A DNA stretch of 64,000 bases. Origin: Setaria digitata (lineage: Eukaryota > Nematoda > Chromadorea > Rhabditida > Setariidae). A program made the translations under genes and the position numbers. The DNA lies in NCBI GenBank assembly GCA_003640385.1, contig RCAB01000084.1, positions 1-64,000 on the forward strand. The letters run 5' to 3'. This document shows, piece after piece, positions 25,538 through 39,700 of the stretch. Below the pieces are notes generated by a model. It was not told the DNA's origin. It worked only from the letters and a program-made list of their open reading frames with translations, and did not search any database. Numbering within the stretch: the first letter of the stretch is position 1; each line of letters opens with the position of its first letter.

Positions 25538-26318
25538 GATTCAAATATTAAAATGAATCATGGAGAGAGTCCGAAATTTTCTCGATTTTCCATTTCATCA
25601 GTGTTATGTTGCCATGTAGTGGCACTTCTTATTTTTCACCACAAACATTTCACTCCTTATTTGATTAATTAATTGGAGTTAATATAACTCCATCATCTGA
25701 TAGTGAGATTCATCTACATTAACCATTCAAATTTGTTGTGAAGTTTGTTTATAACTGCTGATATCAAAAAAAAAAAAGGTTACCCGAGAGAAAAGATTTT
25801 CAAAGATACTGAAATTAGAAGACATGTTCCTTTTGACTACTTCTGTGCAATTTATTATCCATACAATTCTCAATCATCCATGCCTGGAACGAGCAGAATC
25901 AAATATATATAACATTGAACAACAACTGAGAAAGAAAGCAGAAAACAGGCACTGATACTCTCTAAATTTTTCCAAGTAATTTGCTATTTTTGATGATCTG
26001 TTTATTAATTCCACCACTAATTACCGGTTTTTCCTTATAAGATAGAAATCGCATTTTCTCTCTTTATGTCATCTCTTTCCGTCTAAATATTCCATGTTGA
26101 AATACTGTATCACAAATTTCTTTTCAGTACTTCACTTTAAATCGATTTTCCGTATAAAACGACCTCCCTATCAAAACTTTTTCGTTAACTAGTGAATCAT
26201 ACGAATGATAAACACTGATCAATCAGTTCACTCAACATTAGCCTGTGGAAGGAAGTGCCCAACGAATAGTTCAGACTAAAAGGTCGGAGTCAAGGGAAAC
26301 ATCTCCCACTTGTCACAA

Positions 26319-26636
26319 ATGAACGAGGGAATCGCCGCGATCAACTTGAATTTTATTAATCTAAGCAGAAGTGGATCTCAGAGTGGAGGTTCGTTGCGAC
26401 ACACAGGTAGTCTTTCGATTGAACTGTACGTCCAAAGGTACTACTCTATTTCAAAAAGCAAGTATAACGGTTTCAAATATAAGTTAAAGAAGAAAAAGAA
26501 AGATGCGAAACATGCAAAACAGATTCTTGCGTCAATTAAGGGAAGGAAAGATAGAAGGAAGTTAAAAAAGGACAGTGTAAGAATTCAGAATGTTGATAGA
26601 GATAAAAGAAGTGCTAATGATTCATATAGTATCTAG
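26319..26636 (+). CDS. hypothetical basic protein ORF (weak)
   Basis: An uninterrupted 105-codon frame from an ATG to TAG. The first third is Ser/Gly-rich (LSRSGSQSGGSLRHTGS) and the rest is dominated by Lys and Arg (KLKKKKKDAKHAKQ, GRKDRRKLKKDS). A GTAGTC after codon 30 could be a donor, in which case only the first part is coding. It lies on the strand opposite TBL1 and WDR47, in their intergenic region. I recognise no family. The A-rich composition could by itself produce the Lys-rich tail. Confidence 0.25.
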   Translation: MNEGIAAINLNFINLSRSGSQSGGSLRHTGSLSIELYVQRYYSISKSKYNGFKYKLKKKKKDAKHAKQILASIKGRKDRRKLKKDSVRIQNVDRDKRSANDSYSI

Positions 26637-27554
26637 ATGGTTTACTTCATAATTAAAAGCATCTGTAAATTCACCAGCAGTGTTCGTTGTATTTCACTAA
26701 CTTTGTGTTCCATTCAAAACTTCAAGTGAAAGATGGTAGAGAGAGATAAAGAAAGAAAAAGAAATTTGGTCCCTTCTGAGATTTTGAAAGATGTAAGTGA
26801 AGGGATATTAGGATGAGGGAAAATAAGTCGAGTAGTTTTCTTCGTTCAGTGATTCTCGAGGCAGCTGATGGAAAATTGTTACAGGTGACAATGGAATAAA
26901 GAATGCAGCAATAATCTTGATAAAATCTGATAATGGATAATTTGGAAAAGAACGCATCAGCAAGCATTTCTACAAACATATACGCCTGGTAGTAAAAAAG
27001 AAATGAATTTAAATTAAGGTACTGGATGAAATCACCACCTGACATTGCAAAATACAAACTACTAAAAGGATAAGACCGAGATCAAATACAATTCTGCATC
27101 ATCGATAGTGCCGATGTTACTGCAGTGGAAGGGATTGGTTTCTCCTACAGCCCCTTACACCTCTGTAATATTACTACAACTGAACAGCTGCATCGTCAGA
27201 CATGCGGGTGATTGAGACTTACTTCTTTTCTCTTTTAGTAAGTTCCCTTCCCACCAAAGGGAGTGAAAAACTTCCAGAAGTGGAACAGCCGATCAAGTTT
27301 AAAACGCTCCTCCACAACTCTTCACTTCATCCCGTAAGATCCAAACTTATCAACTCTTTCACTGGGAACAAACTCCGCTCCAATTCTAGTTATAACACAG
27401 CCTAATACCAAAGGTGCAACCGGTGTCTATTAACTCACCATCTGTTCTTCCTAATATATCCAAATCCTGCCCTACAAGCTTCCAAATCATTTCAATCCGT
27501 CTGCTGTAATTTGACTTACGAAATTTATTTTATCAGATCGGTAGTGAAACCTTG

Positions 27555-27579
27555 TATATATATATATATATATATATAT
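27555..27579 (+). repeat. (TA)n microsatellite
   Basis: About 12 copies of TA in a row. Confidence 0.9.
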
Positions 27580-28569
27580 TAATTCAAGCCTAACACGGAA
27601 TACTTGAAACGTGAGTGCCAGAGGAAATTTTTTTAAACAATATCTTTTATGTGGATGTGTAGTATCTTTATTTGGTTCAGGTTCATGAAAACGGAGGATG
27701 AATTAGCAGGAAAAATGAGAGAACCATAAAACGCGAAGTAAATGTAAAATAAGAAACAAATCGATATCTCAGAAAGTTAGAAAAACAATCATTTTCGAAC
27801 CTGTATGAAATTCACAATAAATTATCCATTTCTTTCCATCCACTCCCTTTTTACTAAGTTCAAACCTGACTCTATTTGAATCTCCTTTTATGAAAATGGA
27901 CTGCAATACAGCAGCAGTAGAGTACACAAAAATGGTACGTGATGGGATAAATTAATCCTATAAAATTCTCAAATTTAAGCGGCTCATCAGTATTCATAAC
28001 CTGAACTAAACTTCTTAAGTTGAGAAAATTTTTTATGGTTCAACGATAACTTACTTACCTGATCAAACGAAACTAACAACAGCAGCAACAGTCTGCATAA
28101 TTATGGGAAAAAACACAGCAAAAAAACGAAAACAACTGAACTAGAGAACCCACCGATTGAAACAATATTACATAAATTATCAACACAAAAAATTAAAAGC
28201 ACGAAACAAGAAAGGAGATGGCTTAGCGATCAATGTTCATCATAAAAATAAAAAAAAGAAAATATTGAAATACAACGGAGAGGCAGACTGTTAGCATTTC
28301 ACAACATTATAGCAACGAAATAGACAGACAGTTCGATTACTTCTGGCTTAACCAAGCTGGTGACGTAATGACTGGGACAGTCCATTACTATTATACACAC
28401 TGTGATTTCATTTCCTGACCTTTCACAGAAGGCAAAGAAAACCGCTACGAGCATTAAAAAAAAAAAAAAAAAAGGAAAAAAAAAACCACATATCATCTTC
28501 ACGACAGGCTTTTCAAAAATATATTACCCGATCCGTAACCAGCTGCTCATTTGCTAATATATAGCACTC

Positions 28570-28591
28570 ATATATATATATATATATATAA
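28570..28591 (+). repeat. (TA)n microsatellite
   Basis: About 11 copies of TA in a row, followed by an A-run. Confidence 0.9.
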
Positions 28592-29109
28592 AAAAAGAAA
28601 TAAGTGGAAATCTCAAAGAGAGAAGTGTTAACAAATAAGATAATTTCACCAGATTTTTTTTTTTTTTTTCTAACAATAAGATATGAGCTAAAATCCCCGT
28701 AAACAACCTAAGGCGAAACTTGAGAAGTAATCAGGTTTAAAGAAGTTAAATAACCTGTAAAAAACTGGCAGAAATATTCCCCCTAACAACAGTTCCCAGC
28801 CAAAAAAAAACCTCCATTTCAATGAATTGCAAATGCTCAAATAAGGTAAACGGCTAGTGATGGATGCACGATCTCAGGTAACTATCAACAACTTCACAAC
28901 AATCGATTCTTGATGTGTCGCACATCCAGTATAATCACCTAAAATCATTACATATAATAAACTTTGAACTGAAAAATTCTGACACATAACTGAAACAGCT
29001 ACGCGAATACAAACATAACCCAGTTTAGGAAAAGGAAACAACTATTTGTAATAAATTTTGGCGGAACAAATATTCAAAGGTGGTCGCAAAATATTAAAAA
29101 TGACAATAC

Positions 29110-32100
29110 TTAATCAGAAAGAAAGATGCTAACCGTTCCATCGCTTGCTGATGCACCAACTTTGTCACCCCGAAAGTTCCATCCCACTTCGAAGATTCCC
29201 CCATCACTCAAACTTCCCGTATGACTTTGAATTAACTTCCCAGACTGAAATTTTCGGAGACTTAATTCTCTTTGTTTAGAAAAACCTTCAACAGTAATAA
29301 AAAATAAACTTTCATCATTTTTCAGTTTGAATAAGCTGGTAACGAAGAAAAATTTCATTTGAAAACTATTTGTACCGACAAAATCAGGCAAGATGAATTT
29401 TTCCTTTTTTTATACTCATTTTTCCACTACATAATTCGCTGAGTATTAGTTTATAAAGCTAGCGAAAAGCCTCAACCTGCACATCCCAAATATAGACAGA
29501 ACGATCGAATGAACCCGATGCAATATACTTTCCATCTGGTGAAAAACCAACAGAATACACTGGTTCCGTGTGCTTCGTAAGCGTTCGAATGCACATTCCC
29601 CGTTCAATATCCCATAGCCGAACGGTGTGATCAAACGACGCACTGCAAGAACCTTCTTGGAAACCAAGTTAAATTTTAATTAAATGCAATAAATTTTTTT
29701 TTTTTTTTAAAAAAAAGGTTTTAAAATTTTTAAGTTTTTTGATCCATCCTTTACCATATAAAAAAGAAATACCTCGCAAGCGTATAACCAACTGGAGACC
29801 AGCGTATTGTATAAATTTCTTTATCATGTGCCTTTAGATTGTGTACCACATTTTCGTAATTCATTGACCATACCTGAGAACAATTACGGGTTTTAAAGCA
29901 TTCTGCCAAAAACTCCGCGAAATCATTATAGTTGTATTTGGACTTTGCAAGATGAATTTGCCAAAAACTGTAGTGAACTTGGTTACCTTCAATGTCATAT
30001 CATCAGAGCATGATGCCAAAAGTCGTGAATAGACGTCATATTTCACCGCATTCACTTCATTTGTATGGCCCTGGAATAATCTTTTGTCTAGCCTGACTTT
30101 CAGCACAAACTATGTCTTTAAGTAAGAAAACGAAAATCTTGAAAACTTTGTTCAAGACGGAACTGTTTCACAGCTTAAGATAATAAATGATGAATGATGC
30201 ATAAGCAAAAATTATGGAAAAGTTATATTTACTGGTTTTTTGCTTCTATCTAGTGCAATTTTTTTTTTTTTTGATAATTTTAGCGGGACGGATAAGAATT
30301 ACCTGAAATGTTTTCAAAGGCTTCTCACAACCTAGTTTGCATACATGAATACACATATCCGTACTGCAGGAAGCAAATGTATCATCTGACATCCAATCAA
30401 CATCTAACGCTGAACTGCTATGAAATTGAAACACTTGCACTTGTATTCCTTTAAGCGGATCCCAAACAATAGTTGTCTGAAATCCCTTTTACTATGAAAA
30501 CATTTCGCTAACAGATTTAGTTAGAAAATCGAGCAGCAGAAAAACCTATACAGAAATAAAAATGGAAATTGCATACTTTATCAACTCCAGCGCTTAAGAT
30601 TTTATCGCCTTTTTGATTCCATTTCAATGCAAAAATTGGGCCTTTATGTGCTCCTAACGTATAACGCAGTCTTCCTGAAATAAAACTTAATGCGAGTCGT
30701 TTCATTCATTAAAATTAGTACAGGAGTTGTATATGTAGATAAAGAGTTCACTTACCATCGGTAGCCCACACACGCGCATAGCCATCGTAGCATCCTGTTG
30801 CAAGTAAATCACCGGTACACTGAAAAAAAATTAGGGTGGAAGCATTTAATTCATAAGATAACCCACTCAGGAATTTGAACATGCAAACGACTACTTTAAA
30901 AGTATTTCATTCGATTCCAATTTCTAATTGCTTCCTAGGGATCTTAATAACCCTATATTTCCCATAAGCAAATTCATGATACAGTTCCCATGCCAAGCAA
31001 AAAATAGAAACAGCAATAACGGAGAAAACATATCTATACAGAGGTATATAGTAAAAACAGAACCCGATTCTAAGGTTTAATTTCAAGAACGGTTTTCTAA
31101 CTCCATTTTTTAAGAATAATTTTGTGATTATAGAATGCACAGATGACCAGAAGGAGAAAAACGGCATTTGAGTATTTGATACTAAAATCAGATACTGTTG
31201 CTAGAACCTCCACAACAAAGTTTTTATTCCAAAACATATTGATGTCACAAGTTAGTCTCCAACTAGACAAGTTCTAACCCAATGAAGGCTTTTTTGTGTG
31301 AAGTCAAAAAATGAGTGATTCAATTTAAACAAAGGCACAAGGCGAGATATAAGGCAGGCAAATACGATCGTGACAGAATGTATCAATGGAAAAAATCATC
31401 AAGAAAAGAAATGTTAACGAACATTCCAATCAAGAGAAGTAACGTCCTTATTTGTGGGAGGGTTTTTGTCATCTTTTTGCATACAATGTTTGAGCACTAT
31501 TGAATTATCATGAATAGTTTGGGATGACGTTGCTGCTAGCTCTGAACCATGTACATTCCATATACGTGCTGTGCTGTCACCGGACCTACAAAGTTATGTT
31601 GAGGTTTGAACAAGAAAATGGTGAAGTAATTCACCCCTATTGCCTGATTTGAAATTGTATTTAAATAAACAGTAGTATTAAATTATATATAGTGTTTTAG
31701 TAATGTAATAAAAACCCTTTTTATATATAACCATTACATAACCCATATGACCATTTCTGTTGATGTTCGAAACCATATTATTTATCTTCACTAAGAGGTT
31801 ACAAAAAAGAATTTCGTATTTGAGGTTTCACTATCTTTTATGGGCTCTGACTATTCGCCTTAGCAATTAAGAATCCATGATTGCCCTTTTATCTTCTCTT
31901 TTACCGCCTTTTAGTGACTAATCTAACCAAGTCAGTTTGTCGCCGACCTATGACAGTTTTCTTCGGGAAGAATACCTGAGCAAACGCAAATTATACTGTC
32001 CAGCACGCACATATTTTGTTCCTACTGGATGATTTAAAACGCTTAAGTCTGAAGAACTTCAAAGTTTACCCAGAAGCTATGAGATCATTTTTTGGATTCC

Positions 32101-35100
32101 ACGTACAAATAAATACCTCGCTATCGTGTCCCTTCAGATACCGTACCTTAAAAAAACAAATCCTGAAAAGATAAAATTTGAACAGAACAGCTCAACAGTT
32201 CACTGAGTCTTTCGCTCTGCAACGTCCTTTTTGTTTCCTCGTCTAAAAGCAGCCATGTTGAGTTGCGAGCATTTATTTAATCACCTTATCCCTGCTAATT
32301 TCATATGGTCGATTTTCTAGCTGCGCAGTTGAAAGAATACCATTACCATTGTTCACGCGTGGTTTTAAACCATCAATCTCCATTGGTGTTCCATTGAAGT
32401 CGCTGCAAATGTTGCATTTTCGTTACCGGTAAGACTAACAAAATATTCAATAATACATGCAAAACTGGTACGAGGTTAGCAACTGCAAGAGGTAACTACA
32501 AATGAAAGGAGTGGAGAGGGATCGAATTCAGTCATTATTGAAACCTATGAAAAATTTAATGATAAAAAAAAAAGAAAACACTAAAACTGATTATTTAGCA
32601 ATCGCTAATCTGTTGATTGAGCGAAGTGGTCTCATCAGTAATTGAAAAGAACATTGCATGCTTCTCATTTGTTTGATTGGAGACGCAACTAAACTATAGT
32701 CTGAATCATTTCTTTGTCTGCCATCGAAATTATAGTCAAACACCCTAGTGCTCAATCTGACGACAATTTCACCACACCAACATGTTCAAAATATGTTCCT
32801 TACAGTGCTGAATAAAATTAAACATTAAAAATACTCTTTGGAAAAAACTTTTTCTCAGAGGTTTCCTTTGCAAAAAATAGGAAATAACTTTATAGAAAAC
32901 CTCAGCATCTGGATTAAATTATAATTTTCTCTCTACTAATGCTACCGCAACATGCTAAATATTTAATATAGGTACTGTAGTAACAAAAACATACGAAAAA
33001 TACGACATACATGCAATAGATAAAAAAGGATACACACAACGTTAAATGGCCATAAGCACCTGTACCATGAATCTAAGTGTTAATAACTATAACTAATTGG
33101 AAAATTCCTGAAAACAAGACGAGATGCGAAAATATACCCGTTGTTCGCCTGGGCAGCACGAAGCTCAGCAGCAGCAACTTTAGCTTTGCCCATTAATCCA
33201 TTCTGTGATCGATCTCGCGATTCCCTTTCCCGTTCCAGAAAAAACTGTTTTCCGTGATGTGGAAAGGTGATCGTTGGTTGTCCGGTAAGACCGGTAGTCG
33301 CTGAATGGAACTGCTGATGATTATTGGGCAATAACGACGATGAACTCGTTGTCGGTATTCCCATTACATTTGGATTTGAACCACTACTATTACCAGCGCT
33401 TACACCGGAGGATTGGCCAATATTGGAGAAAGGTAATAATGCTGCCGATGTAGAAGGTGTGACCTAAACACAAAGCTAATAATGAAGAATTGGAAAAATA
33501 TAAGCTCTTCTTTTAACTTACGACGCAAACTTCTAGATTTCTATCTCCGCTAACCAGAACATTACTTCATCCTTAGTTTTTATTTCCGTCCATTTTTGCT
33601 AACTGATAAAAAATTTCCAATCAAAATAAACTACAAACCTTTAACTCTCTCGACTTTGAGATCGAATAACTTTGTTTTTCACCATGAGCTTCACGCATTT
33701 CTCGATCCCTTGATTGTTGCTGCTTATTATCATCCTTAACTGCCGGGCTCATCACTATCAATTTGTCCTGTTGTTTCTCCCTTATTTTACTAGTTGGCAC
33801 TTCGTTTAGGACTGTAATATATACTGCTGATTAATTAGCTAAAGAAAAGCAGACAACTGTTTGTCCATTACCTACCTCATCTCATCTATAATTAGTAGGC
33901 AATTAAAATTTAATTTGCAAAGGAATTCTGTCCACATGCATGCTTGTTAACATGCAAGCTATAAGGTTCACACAGCCCATATGATATATTCCATTTTAGA
34001 ATTAATATACCTTTTATAAAGGTCCAGTGGACAAAGGAGAGAGGAGGAATAAGATGCTGGGTGAAAACGGAAGCTGATTTATAAAACTACATTTATAAGA
34101 CGTATTTTAAATATACAGAAATACTGCTTATTTAAAGTACCAACTCTTAATAAGTAAAGCATTCGTACGGTGGTTCAATTAAAAAATTGCGGGTACTATC
34201 TTAACCTATGCAAGAGACTATATTTGGTATAATAACTTAGTGTTATTTTATACAAAAACAAATCCAACAAATCAGCTAATTATATTGACGTATATTATTT
34301 TCACAATTAAAGGATGGTTTATACTCAAGCTTGGATTAGTCACGGATCAAATCAATAGATTAATTAGAGTTTTTTTTTTTTTGGAAAAAAAGTTCAATTT
34401 ATTTATTATATTAAAAGCCAATAGTTTTGCTTGGTAAACCCTCTTGAAATCAGATAGAAACTAGCAACTTCTTTCACAATCAAACGATTACCTGCTTCAA
34501 GCAGCGACAAATTCTCCACCATGGTTTTTTCACTCTTTGGCTCACCGGCTGCACTCGTGCTTGCCACCGCACATGCTTCAGCTTCGGTGTAATAAATACC
34601 TTTCTGCAATTCTACTTCAATGGGAACCATGATTTTTGCAGACCAGTACATTGAAAAATTAAGATTGCACATTCCTCGCGTATGACTCATTTCATGGATC
34701 TCTTTTGCAACATAATGAAAGTTAAGTCCAAATAGCAATGAAAAAAAACCTGTATGATATTAATTAATGCACCCATGGGCACATCGTTACCCGCAGCTCC
34801 AGACTCGAGAACACGTGATTCATTGGCAAATGTGTAAGCCGTATGCACAAAACCTGTATTTGAAAAATAATATTGCAAAAAAAAAGGAAAAACCTCTGTC
34901 CACAAATGATACGTCTCAGTGATTAATAAAACTCTTACATGTGAAGTTTGAATTCAGTTAAATATTCAAAGCTTAAATTAAACCTATAGTGTCAGGCTAC
35001 ATACTACATAAATAAGATAAATACTTAAATAACAGAAATACAATGAAAAACTAACGACCCCTATGCTATTTTCACTTTAAAGCATAGCGTGGAAAACTTC

Positions 35101-35458
35101 TGTTCGAGATACCATCATTCCATTTTTCAATACTTCGCTCACACTATTTCATGCATATGTCGCAATACTCTTAGTGTATATGAAAACAGTCCCTTTCTTA
35201 TTCTTATGATACAGCTCAATCGTGCTAAATGACACGGACCTACTAAAAACGCACTCAGTTGCTCTTTTAATTTCATACATACAAAAGAAACTTGAATGCT
35301 CAAGACTATAAATTACAGCACAATCGATGCTACTTGTTCCATAATGAAGATTGCAGAACCTTTGTGATTAATAAAAATTATAAATCAAATACAAACGAAC
35401 CCGACTCGTGTAAATATCGATAGATAATGAAATTCACGTCGTCACTAGTAAATGTCAT
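29110..35458 (-). CDS. TBL1/TBL1XR1 homologue, LisH-WD40 corepressor subunit
   Basis: Fifteen minus-strand exons: 35458-35401, 34853-34750, 34603-34492, 33811-33639, 33463-33138, 32402-32285, 32146-32070, 31585-31423, 30819-30756, 30674-30577, 30476-30303, 30070-29987, 29873-29773, 29642-29477, 29244-29110 (TAA). All phases agree; 650 residues. Residues 1-91 form the LisH and following helices ([20 protein letters not shown]; then [10 protein letters not shown] and LSLLEAV). Residues 92-297 are a long low-complexity linker rich in Gln, Ser and Arg. Residues 298-650 are eight WD repeats, e.g. [43 protein letters not shown] and the ending [11 protein letters not shown]. The family is a core subunit of NCoR/SMRT-HDAC3 corepressors, exchanging corepressors for coactivators in the nucleus. 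Identity is very secure. At 650 residues it is longer than human TBL1XR1 (514) because of the linker. Confidence 0.95.
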
Positions 35459-36728
35459 CCTCCAGTAGTGAACCCAGCTGTAGCAACCTCAGAAATAAAA
35501 ACAAATTAAAATCAGTAAAGTAGGGTAGCGATACACCAAGAAAAGACAACCACGAGAAGATTGTCGTGCACGGATGGTGCATGCCAGCATGCACCCACAA
35601 TGAATGCCTAGGATTACAGCAGCACAGCAATAGCAAGCAGTGATCACCGACAATTAACGAAGTAAAATACGGTTCTATCAAGGAAAGATTTCTTCTGCAC
35701 AGTTGTTCAGTGCGTTTCTTTCCGTGATGCACCTCGTTTATGCAAATTCCTGAAAATCTCTTTTCTGGAAATTTAAACCAAATTTCGGAATTTGACCATG
35801 ATACGACTTTATTGACGGAACCAACTATTATCAATAACGAAAGCGGGAAAATACTTTATTGACACCACTACTTTTTCCTCATTTTGGAATACCAATCAAT
35901 CTAAATCAGAAGGATTTAAGAAACCTCGAAAGCCAGAACCTACTTAGTGGCATACTGCGTGAAAAGACCTTCGATAGTGATAAACTTCTGCAATTTTTTC
36001 AATTTCCTTTCACTTTTTCTTTTGTTTTAATTGTAATCACTAAATGTAGGAATTTTAAAGGGCCTATAGCATTACTGAATGTCATCACTGACCACAAACG
36101 GATTTTGTAGTCGATATTAGATTATAACATTTAAAAAAATCGCTGATGAACTTTGTGACGAACATGACACTTGATTGAAACAATCAATATTTGTGAAAGG
36201 GAATAAAATCGGCTGTAGAAAAAGAGAGGAAAAAGCTAGTATAACAACCTGTTATTCAATAATACCCATCTACGGACAGGCACACTTCTAAGAACATCAT
36301 ATTTGCTTTCTCTCCTAACAAAATAAAACTGTCCAAATGACACTCAAACCCGGAAATGTTTTCACTTTACTAACACTAGGAATATCAAATACACAGCGCA
36401 CTATGGTACTATATCAGAGTACCAATTCGTCATACACATCTTGCACTAAAATTCAGAAAATAACTTGCAGGAAAACTAAACCACTGAAGACTCGATTCCC
36501 CTTCCTTAAGCATTCACTAGTCCCTTTGCTCCACAACACAACATTATCCCTCCGAAAAAGTTCCTACGAAGTTTGATAAAATGAATTTGCTGTCACAGTT
36601 GGCAAGTAATGAACACAACGGACTATTACAATTCGATTCGACTGAAACTCAAAGTTCTCCTGAAAGTTCGACCTTTTCCAATTCCTGAAACGATTAGAAT
36701 TGTGAAACAGCCAACAGTTTTTTCTTGC

Positions 36729-36755
36729 AAAAAAAAAAAAAAAAAAAAAAAAAAA
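36729..36755 (+). repeat. poly(A) tract
   Basis: An uninterrupted run of 27 A bases in non-coding sequence. Confidence 0.95.
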
Positions 36756-39700
36756 GTTGAAAACTCCCTCTCCACTATTTGCTCAAAACGACCTTGAAAC
36801 AAATAAAAAAAATTAATGAAGATGAAAAATGTTCCATCCTCTTCGTCTCCCACAATCTGCTTTCGAGGACTTGCCAGCTGTCACCCAGTTCCCTCTCCAC
36901 CATCACTTCTCAAGCAAGAATGCCATTTGTCTTGTCCTATGAAGATTAAAAAGTGATTTGTTCCAAACTTCAGCAAATTTAGGATCACTTATGCTAACAT
37001 GATATCTTCTAACATTCACACTTGGAATAACCTCGTTATTAGTTGATCCAACTCATTCTGCCTGTCAGGAAAATTTAAGCCCCAAGGAGACCTCTTACAT
37101 GTTTCGTACAGTTGGCGATCTTATAAGAGCTTTGAACTGCAAAACACTTGTTCACTGTATGCTCTGAGCCGGAAAGTGACAATCCGGCATCGATGAAAGG
37201 GACCCCGATAATCTCAAATCTTCGCAGCCATATATATAACTTTCACGAACACTTCCAAAACAGCAACATCGTATGATCGACATCATTCGGCCTTCATTGA
37301 AAACTGCATTACCGAAAATTTTAAAGATGCTGTGTTATTTTGGAGTAATTTCTAGTTCAATAAAACCCGGCAATATGGCATCATTATTGCATCTCGAAAT
37401 TGAAAAAGTGGTAAATAAGTGAGCGTTTGCGAGAAGGACGAAGAATGGTGCAAGAAGTCCGTTTCCTTCATGCGCTACAATCTAGTGATTAGTAGGCTTA
37501 AAGAGAAGAAAAAACGTTATTTGATGGAAATAGTTAAGCCAGTACTGCACATCTGATAATTTGGCATAGGAAATGACTGGAAGGAGAGAACTTTTACTCC
37601 GTATGATTCCATAAACAACCTCTTCTTAGTCCGTGGCGAATAATGAAGAGCAAAGAACTGCTGGAAGTGGGATATCTTACCCCTATCCAGGAATATTAAC
37701 TTGTAGCGAGCTCTGATAAAAAGATACTACACGCAACGTCAATTTCAACATAAACACTGATGCACGAAGTTCCTAAGCACAGCAGACCACATTTATAAAT
37801 AACAGGACTCGAGTTTGATCCTCATCCTTTGGCATACCAGTGAGAGAAGCACCGTTCGGGAATCTGCAATCAAGTGATGACAACAAGGAGAGTTTCAGTT
37901 CCAAATTTCTCAGAATACGATGTGACGGTCCCTCACTTTTGATTCGAGCAATGGCAGCAGCAGCGGTAGTAATAGTAATGGTGGTGAGAAGCAGCAGTAG
38001 CAGCAGCGACAGCACGGGACGATGATTGAGGGGAGAGGAGAGGATCATGCACCAAAGGAGCGCGGAGAGCAGACAATCCTTCCTCCTGCAATCGCGTTGC
38101 GAAGGTTGGCAACTGATGACAATTGCCAACGGCGCAATAGCTCAGATATGGGCTCACTTCACTTACGTCGTTTTTTCCAATCACTTTGCACTTCTCGGTA
38201 TCAGTTTCTTGAAGTCCTAGTTGCTGTAAACGGTTGGTTACGTCAAGCAACGTTGAATACGTTCAGGGAGAGATCGATGAAAACAGGAAATTGATAAATG
38301 TGCTGCAGGTCAACTATAGTTTGGATTCGAAATCTTGTACTAGAGCAAATACATTAAAGCTTCAGCATCATTGGAGAAAGGCAATATCCTGCTCTTTTTT
38401 TAAATATAGTGTCAGTTTTATCAAACTTTCGAAAGCCTCCTAATTTCTACTCCATTTCTGCTGGATTCTTTTTAAAGCAGTACTCTTTCACAGATTAATG
38501 TTTTTGAGAGAAGTATTAGGCTTCAGTTGAATTCAACACTCCTTCACAGTACTACTCAAATCTGATGTATTAGACTTTTTTGTTGGTTCTAAATGTTGAA
38601 TAGATGTAGCATAACCTTAGATGAATTAAAATGCTTCAAATGCAGAAATGGTGAAAACAAATCAAGCAGCAAATATAAATTCCAATTTTCTGAGCAGATG
38701 GCATCAGCGGGGGCGGATGATCAACCCATGAAATGAGTACAGCTTCTGTGTGACCTGGAACAGTATAGTGAAACTACTGGAAATATCGCTATACCGTCCA
38801 TTCTTCATTAATCAGTACTACTTAATCCCGCTCTTTACAATATTTCTTCACCACATTACGAAATCCCTTCAGCTACAATTCTTCGAAATAGTCAGCCAAT
38901 TTTAAGGTGTTTCGGTAATGCACAGAGTGGACCAGTAAAGTGAACTTATGAAACAACGAATGATGAGCGTTTCAGATAACTAACAAGACGAAATATCACA
39001 TCCAATTAAATTGAAAACATGCATTGTTCTTGTAGTTCAACTGTCAACAGACCATAAAGTCCGCTTTAAATATAAAACAACGGAACAGAAGTTTCTCTTC
39101 TGGTTCAATCCAATCTCTTCTTCATCATTACCTACCTTGGACTCCATTCTCAAGTATTAGGTTATGATGAATATGACATTCAGAAACTGGTAGCCAATGA
39201 CAATATGTAAATCACCTGTGATGTAGCTTTTCCAATCAAGACAGAACTTGTGAATCATTAGGAATAACTATAGGTAGTATTTTCAGTTTTTTTTTTTTTT
39301 TTAAAGGAAAGATAGCGATCTCTATCTGAAGTTCCTACTCACGTCCTTTCAAGATCAACATAAATATCAATACTTGATAAATTCTGCAAACTCGACAAAT
39401 TGGAAACCTGAATGAGCAATGTGAATATGGTTATTTTTGGCAGAGGTATAAAAAACTAAGGCACTGTGTAATCATTAACTTCCTATGACTTATTTCATTC
39501 TCGTCAACAAAAATACACTACCACTTAAAATCAGTTGTTTAGAAATCAGTTAATTATTTTTTAGGGTACTCCCGTACATTTCTTAAAAAAATGGAGAAAG
39601 AACTACTCGATAGATTTAGAGTGATAGCTATGCCCTCATGCTCAGAAAGCCGTTACATCCATAAACAAATGTTCACGTTGCACTTCGCATCTGCAAAAGT

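Larger units (their letters stand above)
25538..29109. other. region between TBL1 and WDR47-like genes
   Basis: It should contain the 5' exons and promoter of the WDR47-like gene, but I could not find exons with LisH or CTLH character. It contains a basic ORF (26319-26636), (TA)n tracts at 27555-27579 and 28570-28591, and a T run near 28654-28669. A short segment near 28.9 kb on the minus strand (reading ESIVVKLLI) faintly resembles a LisH start but is not supported by splice phase. Confidence 0.4.

Noticed and set aside
27202..27405. 67-codon plus-strand ORF with ATG start
   Set aside because: Composition is plausible but there is no homology or splice evidence, and the N-terminal hydrophobic part is too weak for a signal peptide.
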